Source of the DNA: DATFVJ01 sp963820395
GTDB taxonomy: Bacteria; Actinomycetota; Actinomycetes; Streptosporangiales; Streptosporangiaceae
Length of the DNA stretch: 64,000 nt
Direction of reading: 5' to 3'
Assembly (NCBI GenBank): GCA_963820395.1
Contig: CAWGAE010000030.1
Coordinates: forward strand, 99,440 to 163,439
The notes below the pieces were generated by a model. It ran no database searches. It was not told the DNA's origin and saw only the letters and a program-made list of their open reading frames with translations. Every line of letters begins with the position of its first letter. The stretch's first letter is position 1. Position numbers and translations under genes: made by a program. Below are positions 59,075 to 64,000 of the stretch, in pieces.

Positions 59075-59312
59075 AACGCGCGCTGCATGCGCGCTGCCCG
59101 CTGCCTTGGGAGGACCTGGGTAAAGACCACCAGGATTGTTGGCGGCCTCGCCTAGCCCAGTTAGGCGCCGTGCACCACGACGCAGCAGCGGCGCGGGCCG
59201 GGGCTCAGCACGGCGCGTGCCCGTAGGTGCGCGGTCCCGGTGATCATTCCCTCGATCAGGCGGAGGCGCGGGCAACCCGGATCGCAGCCGCCACCGCGAC
59301 ACTGTCGACCGA

Positions 59313-59834
59313 TCAGTGGTCCTTCGGATCCACCTCGGCAAGCAGGTCCAGGTAGCCGGCTGCTGGCACCAGCGGCCGCCCTCGCCCGTGCAGCGCCTCA
59401 TCGATCTGGGCGACGCGGTCACGCATCCAGGCATGCTCCGCACAAAGATCACAAGCGGCCCGGTGGTCCCACGTGGGATCGATCACAGCGTACTCGCGGT
59501 GGGCTAAGCACACGGGCCGGGTGAACGGGTCGGCGAACAAGTAACTCCTGATCGCCAAGTCGTCGCCGTACTCAAGCAGAAGCCGGCGCAGGTACGGCGC
59601 GGCCATGACGAAGATCGCCCCGGCCTGGTCGCAGACCGCGCGGTCGACCTGCCTCGGGCGGTGCGCGCTGGCATCGACCCCCCAGTACGCGAGCATCTCG
59701 ACCGCACGCTCGGCCGGCGACTCCCCGGCCTGCATCCCGGCCGACAACGCAGGCGTCCCGGCAATATCGCGGAACAAGTAGTCCGCGATCATCGACCGGC
59801 TGCAATTCGCGTGGCAGACGAACAACGGGATCAC
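59313..59834 (-). CDS. Low-molecular-weight protein-tyrosine-phosphatase-like protein
   Basis: A GTG at 59834 (VIPLFVCHANCSRSMIADYL) gives 173 residues. The P-loop is CHANCSR (C-x5-R), followed by Ser. The C-terminal half includes DQAGAIFVMAAPYLRRLLLE and DPFTRPVCLAHREYAVIDPT with DP, where the catalytic Asp loop of this family lies. A Cys pair in AACDLCAEHAW is unusual. It dephosphorylates protein Tyr, arsenate or small substrates. Start beyond GTG to 59945 is unlikely. Stands alone. Confidence 0.78.
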   Translation of the reverse strand: MIPLFVCHANCSRSMIADYLFRDIAGTPALSAGMQAGESPAERAVEMLAYWGVDASAHRPRQVDRAVCDQAGAIFVMAAPYLRRLLLEYGDDLAIRSYLFADPFTRPVCLAHREYAVIDPTWDHRAACDLCAEHAWMRDRVAQIDEALHGRGRPLVPAAGYLDLLAEVDPKDH

Positions 59835-59982
59835 AGTTCCTCCCTCCCCGTTCGTGCATCCATGTCGACCAGCATGCAGCTCATGCCGGTGAACAACCTC
59901 TTGCGCCCGCCAGCCACCACAACTGATGTCGGCCGAACGCGTCATCGTCGGCCCAGTTCACCAGCAGTCCTCGATCTGTGCC

Positions 59983-60024
59983 CGGCGAGGAGGCTTCTCG
60001 ACATGAAGGTGTGCGTGCCAATCA
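59983..60024 (+). repeat. Copy of the NifX-type gene start and leader
   Basis: The 42 bases from CGGCGAGGAGGCTTCTCGAC through ATGAAGGTGTGCGTGCCAAT match 45297-45338 with one difference. After the eighth codon similarity ends. It is a gene fragment and not a complete gene. Confidence 0.85.
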
Positions 60025-60119
60025 GGACCCAGGTGCCAACGTGGAGATACCCGCGCATGCGCAAGTCGCGTGTGACGCACGCGAGGCGGCGGGCCTTTGT
60101 CGGCACGACATGGCGAGCG

Positions 60120-60640
60120 GGCGGACTCAAGGAGCTGGCACACATCAGCGAGCGTGACGACCCGGGTAAACGCGAGATGGGCGTACGCGGGGTCGCGCGC
60201 CGCGGCAGTGTAACGCTCCTTACCGGGTAGTGGCGCCAGGCCCACGCGATGACCGACTCCCGCTCATCCCAGGTGAGCAGGTTGCGCCAGCGCTCCCGGT
60301 TGTCATTCCACAGCTCAACCCGGCCAACTGCGCGGCGAATCGTCCGCCAGATGATCCGGCGCATCACATTCCGCCGGGGTAGGTCCAGCCATACCACCGT
60401 GTCCGCGCGTTCCCAGACCAGGCGCAGGACGGCGCTGTAATTGCCATCAATCACCCATCCGTCCCCCGATGCGATGGCGGTAGCGCGGCGGCGGAACTGC
60501 TCCTCGGGCAGCGGCGTCCAATTCGCCTAATGGAAGATCGCGTCCAGTTCCACATACGGCACCGCAAGACGTGCGGCGAGATCCCTACCCAGGGTCGACT
60601 TCCCCGATCCGGAGACACCGACCATCGATACGCGCCGCAC
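60120..60640 (-). pseudogene. Adenylate-kinase-like P-loop protein with a stop codon and a frameshift
   Basis: From GTG 60640 the frame reads VRRVSMVGVSGSGKSTLGRD then LAARLAVPYVELDAIFH, then TAG (60527-60529), then ANWTPLPEEQFRRRATAIAS. Relatives have Gln at this point (HQANWTPLPE), so one C-to-T change made the stop. It continues VIDGNYSAVLRLVWERADTV and WRNLLTWDERESVIAWAWRH. Near 60220-60230 the frame changes to KERYTAAARDPAYAHLAFTR. The Walker A motif GVSGSGKST is intact. Two independent lesions argue for a real pseudogene. The original was a small nucleotide kinase or topology-modulation-type ATPase. Confidence 0.75.
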
Positions 60641-60710
60641 GAACCGCGACCCTATCAGCGCCAGCCGCACCCACGCGGTCACGCACGCTCATGCCGCAGA
60701 TCGCGCTCTA

Positions 60711-61247
60711 TTACGTGCGGCGAGTCGGCCCGGAATCGTAGGAGGCGGCGTGGCGAGCTTTGTCCAGGGCGGCGGCGCTCTGTTCCGACAGTTGCCCCGG
60801 TATCTGTCCGAGGGTCGCGGCGTGCTCGGGATGGGCGAGGTGGATCAGCATGTGGGTCTCCTGCGCGAAGGCCCTGGCCTGCAGAGCCGCCACGTGAGCG
60901 GCTCGGGCCAGCCGGTGCGCCTTGCGCTGCCGGGTGATGAGCGTCAGGCTGGCGCCGGCCGCGATACCCGCACCGACCGATGAGGACACGTTCGTGTAGT
61001 TCCCCAGGATCAGCTGGGTGTTGGCGCTGACCGCCGCCGGATGTCCGAGCAGCGTGGCGATTCCGGCGAAGACGAACAGGTAAAAGAACAACAGGATGCC
61101 GAAGGCGATGACCGGCTTGCTGCTCAGCACATTCGGCAAACGGCCGAGCACTTGATCGAACTTCGACTTCGCAGCGTCACCGTGCTGGTCGGTCGGACCT
61201 GGCTCGTCCGCGAGGTCATCGAATCGTTGCCTATCGCCCGTGGTCAT
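60711..61247 (-). CDS. Membrane hypothetical protein (178 aa)
   Basis: ATG 61247 (MTTGDRQRFDDLADEPGPTD) has GGGAG upstream. One strong helix, PVIAFGILLFFYLFVFAGIA, is followed by an exported or loop part with NYTNVSSSVGAGIAAGASLT. A long Ala/His-rich helix (AAHVAALQARAFAQETHMLI) continues to the end. There are no motifs. It resembles small membrane proteins near signalling genes, but no family can be given. Confidence 0.55.
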   Translation of the reverse strand: MTTGDRQRFDDLADEPGPTDQHGDAAKSKFDQVLGRLPNVLSSKPVIAFGILLFFYLFVFAGIATLLGHPAAVSANTQLILGNYTNVSSSVGAGIAAGASLTLITRQRKAHRLARAAHVAALQARAFAQETHMLIHLAHPEHAATLGQIPGQLSEQSAAALDKARHAASYDSGPTRRT

Positions 61248-61314
61248 GTCTCTCCCTGAGATCTCGAGGTTGCAGTCGTGATTGTGAACAACACGCCTAC
61301 CGGCAGCCGAATAA

Positions 61315-62004
61315 TCATGCCGTAATGGTGCGACGAAGGCGTCCCGGGTTGGACACCGGGACGTTGCATGGATCACCTTCTGGATTGGCCCCGATGTGGC
61401 CGTGCACTTCCATGATCTCGACGGCGATGTCACCGAACCGCACTGTTCCGGGTAGTTGGCCGACCAAGGTCGGCGGCATCAGCTCGTCCATGGCGGATCG
61501 GATCAACCTGTTCCAGCGGGGCGACACGGCGCACGGCGCCACTACATCGAACACTTCACCAGGCCCTTCGCCATCAAGGCCCGGTCCAGCCCTCACCGAG
61601 CTGGGACAGCCACCCGGAGGGGTCGGCGGCCCGCAGGGTAGCGCCGACCCCAATCCCTGTGAGGCCGCCGCTGTCGGGCGCTGACCACAGAACAGCAGCC
61701 CACCCAGCCGCAGCGCCCGCGCGATCGCGACAAGCGCCCGGTCAATGGCCTGCTCATCGGATAGGTAACTTAGCGCCCGGCCGACGGACACCACGGCATC
61801 GGCCTGCGGCAGCGGGTCGCCGGGAAGCGTCAGCTGGCGAATGTGCTCGGCGTCCGGGGCGTAGCCGCGGGCCAGCTCAAACATCGCTGGTGAGGCGTCC
61901 GTAGCGACGACGCGGTGGTCCGCGGCGGTGAGTTCCCTGGTGAGCAGGCCACTGCCGCAGCCGAGTCCCAGGACGAGCCCCGGCACGCATCCGCACCGGC
62001 TCAA
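61315..62004 (-). pseudogene. SAM-dependent methyltransferase, N-terminally damaged
   Basis: The motif LVLGLGCGSGLLTRELTAAD is the SAM-binding glycine-rich loop. VVATDASPAMFELARGYAPD, ADAVVSVGRALSYLSDEQAI and RALVAIARALRLGGLLFCGQ follow. In relatives about 40 residues precede the loop; here they are in another frame (ILTLLEPVRMR) and no start is available. The middle (ASQGLGSALPCGPPTPPGGC) is Gly/Pro-rich and unlike the family. The end (VRFGDIAVEIMEVHGHIGAN) is odd. The gene is likely non-functional. Further upstream, the plus strand around 62036-62090 reads NLDRHPNYILADYMASDS, a fragment of another gene. Confidence 0.6.
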
Positions 62005-62412
62005 GCAGCGTCAGGATTCCCGGCGCGCAGGCGAATCTTGACCGGCACCCCAACTACATCCTGGCTGACTACATGGCCTCCGACAGCTGACCGAGCCAGC
62101 GTCTGCTGCGGCTCAAATCCGGGGAGACACCCGGCATCGCCGATGAGCGGACGCTTATGAACCGATGGTTACAGCGCCTATTGTCGAACCGTACTGCAGG
62201 CCTGAGTTTAGCTCAGCTCACTACCGCTACCGACTCGTCGTTCCGCACCGACTCCCAGATTTCTGGGAAAAGCATTAGCTTCGAACACACCGGACTCGGC
62301 ATCGCACCGACACGGTATGATTCTTGCCGGGTGCCCGGACCAAGATGAGAGCTGAGCACCCGCGGCTGGCCGTCTGCTTATGTTTTAAGCAGCTATTCTG
62401 ACGGAGGTCCAA
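62005..62412. other. Stretch with gene fragments and a palindrome
   Basis: It contains the plus-strand fragment ending DYMASDS at 62090 and the palindrome at 62254. No complete gene. AT content is higher in 62340-62412, just before the small membrane protein gene, where its promoter should lie. Confidence 0.4.
62254..62269. repeat. Palindrome CCCAGATTTCTGGGAA, copy 2
   Basis: The same core as at 31242-31257, with one different central base. It lies about 150 bases upstream of the small paralogous membrane-protein gene. Confidence 0.5.
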
Positions 62413-62610
62413 ATGCACATCGGATCGGCGCTTCTTGCCATCTGGCTAATCATCGGCGTCGTCGCCGCTGGGCAACGCGGCTATTACAACGGGAACATCG
62501 GCAGTTGCACCAAGGCCAGCACGATCGCGGTGACGGTCCTCGCCGGTCCGCTCAACTACGCGGGCGTGAACCCGAACATCCACTGCACCGCGCCGCAGCC
62601 CAGAAGTTAG
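62413..62610 (+). CDS. Small single-helix membrane protein, paralogue of the one at 6.9 kb
   Basis: 65 residues starting MHIGSALLAIWLIIGVVAAG, with GGAGG seven bases before the ATG. The two paralogues agree in the helix, in GQRxYYN, in TIAVT-AGPLNY and in the Cys positions. The conserved double Cys and C-terminal CTAPQP could form a disulfide outside. The function is unknown. Confidence 0.75.
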   Translation: MHIGSALLAIWLIIGVVAAGQRGYYNGNIGSCTKASTIAVTVLAGPLNYAGVNPNIHCTAPQPRS

Positions 62611-62844
62611 CCGACGGCGGTGGATCCCGCGACCGGGCACGCCGAAGTGCCGGGTCGCAAGAAAGTGCGAGGCCCTCAATAAATTACCTTCCCTGCAGTA
62701 TTTACCGTGCTTGGATGAGGCAACTTCGGCACCTTGATCACAAGGGGTGAAGGCAATCGGGCTATTCGGGAGAGCGGGATCTTCCCGGAGGTACCGATGT
62801 CTTCCTGTCGGTGATCTTCTTTGCTGAGATTCTCGGCGGACCCG

Positions 62845-63762
62845 ATGATTGTGGAGGGGTCCGTGGGGGAACAGCGTCGGCCGTTGACGCTTGAAGATCG
62901 TGAGGAGATATCGCGCTGTCTGGCGGTCCGCCTGACGAACAAGGAGATTGCGGCCCATATCGAGCGTAACGAGTCGGTGGTATGCCGGGAGATCTCCCGT
63001 AATGGCGGCCGGGAGAAGTACCGGGCGCACCGGGCGCAGTCGCGGGCGGAAAAGGAGCGATGCCGCCCAAAAGCCAGGAAGATGGACGCTGATCCGGTGC
63101 TGCGCTGCCATGTGGTGTCCGGTTTGCGCAGCGGCTTCTCCCCGGATCAGGTGGCGGGCCGGTTGAAGTACGACCGGGCCTGCGGGCAGGCTGGGGAGGT
63201 GGTGTCGCACGAGGCGATTTACACCTGGATATACGCGTTGCCGAAGGGCGAGCTGTCCCGCCTGGGCGTCGAGCTGCGTTCCGGCCGTGAGCAGCGCAAG
63301 CCGCGCGGGCGGGCAAAGACGCCTGGCGCCCGGATTGTGGGGATGCGCTCGATCGAGGACCGTCCCGGCGAGGTCGCCGATCGCCAGGTGCCCGGGCATT
63401 GGGAGGGTGATCTCATTGTGGGGAAGAACGGGGCAACGGCGGCCGGGACCCTGGTCGAGCGCACGAGCCGGTTCACCGCGATCGTCCCGCTTCCGTTCGG
63501 CCGCACCGCCGACCGGGTGCGCTCGGCCCTGATCGATCAGGTCACGGATCTGCCGGCGCAGCTGGTGAAGTCGATCACCTGGGATCAGGGGTCAGAGATG
63601 GCCGATCATGCCGCCTTCTCCCTCGCCACCAAGATCGATGTCTATTTCGCCCACCCGCATTCACCGTGGGAACGGGGCACGAACGAGAACACGAACGGAC
63701 TCATCCGGGAATACATCCCGAAAGGGACGCCGGTCCCAGATCTCCGGAAAAGGTGCTTCTGA
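62845..63762 (+). mobile_element. IS30-family transposase, 3'-truncated
   Basis: The N-terminal helix-turn-helix reads PLTLEDREEISRCLAVRLTN then KEIAAHIERNESVVCREISR. The DDE core has HWEGDLIVGKNGATAAGTLV (first Asp), SITWDQGSEMADHAAF (second Asp) and HPHSPWERGTNENTNGLIRE (final Glu region). This is IS30. In complete copies the protein continues about 45 residues after EYIPKGT; here it reads PVPDLRKRCF-stop, so the 3' end is lost and the right-hand inverted repeat cannot be located. The left end is probably around 62.70-62.82 kb. Start ATG 62845. All catalytic residues are present, but the missing C terminus makes activity doubtful. Confidence 0.88.
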
Positions 63763-63821
63763 CCTGCGCTGACTGTCCGTAGTACTTTGCATAATATGTT
63801 AAATATCGGTAGGCTGCGGGT

Positions 63822-63905
63822 ATGTCCGCAGCTGCCTCCGCCATCCTGGACGGGATGCCTTCGCCGCGTGATCTGCGCCGCCTGGACACTGGCGGGGAAC
63901 GGTGA
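63822..63905 (+). CDS. Very short leader-like ORF (27 aa)
   Basis: ATG 63822 encodes MSAAASAILDGMPSPRDLRR then LDTGGER and stop. The TGA overlaps the GTG of the next frame (GTGA). It stands at the end of an AT-rich stretch (TAATATGTTAAATATCGGTA). It may be a translated leader, or the first half of a frame-shifted element gene. Confidence 0.4.
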   Translation: MSAAASAILDGMPSPRDLRRLDTGGER

Positions 63906-64000
63906 TCTTCGCCGGGTCGGTGCAGCTGTTCCGGTTCGCCGAGGACGATGCGGCGATGCGGCACATCACGGCGGCCGGGCTGCGGCAGCTGGGGTTCGCG
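63902..64000 (+). CDS. Start of a gene cut by the window end
   Basis: GTG 63902 opens VIFAGSVQLFRFAEDDAAMR and HITAAGLRQLGFA, running off the window. Coupled (GTGA) to the short ORF before it. Such pairs are typical of transposases or regulators, but about 33 residues do not allow a family call. Confidence 0.4.
   Translation, partial: MIFAGSVQLFRFAEDDAAMRHITAAGLRQLGFA

Noticed and set aside
58133..59452. A 439-codon minus-strand frame
   Set aside because: It runs antisense through two plus-strand frames and contains Pro/Arg-rich sequence without any domain.
1..64000. tRNA, rRNA and riboswitch search by eye
   Set aside because: No cloverleaf with a T-loop GTTCRA pattern, no rRNA-like conserved stretches and no recognisable riboswitch core was found. 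A covariance-model search would be decisive.

Overview
This window is a stretch of high-GC DNA with strongly G/C-biased third codon positions. It suggests an actinomycete (Actinomycetota). The gene families fit that: an ECF sigma factor with a zinc-finger anti-sigma factor, a DinB/mycothiol-isomerase-like protein, a solo HATPase regulator, small Hsp20 and CBS proteins, an FHA protein, an alpha/beta-hydrolase fused to an ABC ATPase, and LutB/LutC. I cannot name the genus. No rRNA, tRNA or CRISPR array was seen.

Region 1 (1-18.8 kb) is ordinary metabolism with several damaged genes. It holds a partial iron-type alcohol dehydrogenase, an acyl-CoA ligase/amidohydrolase/MarR group, a P450 remnant, a small CBS/flavin-split-barrel group, an aldo/keto reductase split by one base, a Sel1/TPR-like protein, a YihY/BrkB membrane protein, a damaged lutB-lutC pair, and an ABC exporter whose ATPase is fused to a secreted-type hydrolase. 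Region 2 (18.8-33.6 kb) is accessory in character. It contains a secreted polysaccharide-lyase-like protein with nearly identical Fn3 repeats, fragments of acetone carboxylase and bacterioferritin, a thiolase, an ECF sigma/anti-sigma pair, an FHA protein with an exact 4 x 36 bp repeat, palindromic repeats, a MazF remnant and a DUF1028 protein.

Region 3 (33.66-43.38 kb) is the centrepiece. Eight tightly packed plus-strand genes overlap, or lie within a few bases of each other, over almost 10 kb. In order they encode a 2x[4Fe-4S] ferredoxin, 2-oxoacid:ferredoxin oxidoreductase alpha, an HdrA-like flavoprotein, an MvhD-FrhB/FdhB-like fusion, an AsrA-like Fe-S protein, an AsrB/PyrK-like FAD/NAD(P) reductase, a fused beta-gamma oxidoreductase subunit, and an HdrC-HdrB-like protein. 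Together they look like one soluble complex. It would take electrons from oxidative decarboxylation of a 2-oxoacid (to ferredoxin) and connect them, through an HdrA flavin and an NAD(P)-linked Flox-like module, to a disulfide- or quinone-type acceptor at the HdrB-like subunit. Coupling of this kind (flavin-based bifurcation or confurcation) is established for HdrABC-MvhADG and proposed for Hdr-Flox of anaerobes. The arrangement with a 2-oxoacid oxidoreductase in an actinomycete is an inference worth testing.

Region 4 (43.4-57.3 kb) holds two separate Nramp-like transporters, a NifX/NifB-type small protein, an isoprenylcysteine-methyltransferase-like membrane protein, Hsp20 with a clear terminator, a MOSC-reductase-ferredoxin fusion, two VC0807-like membrane proteins flanking a lipoprotein of the serine beta-lactamase fold that lacks the expected catalytic Ser/Lys, and several small enzymes. 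Region 5 (57.3-64 kb) is gene-poor and full of broken genes (AzlD fragment, adenylate-kinase-like gene with a stop and a frameshift, truncated methyltransferase). It ends in an IS30-type transposase truncated at its 3' end and the start of another gene.

Many genes in the window differ from an intact reading frame by one base, often in a homopolymer. Some of these may be sequencing errors rather than real pseudogenes. Each case is noted below.
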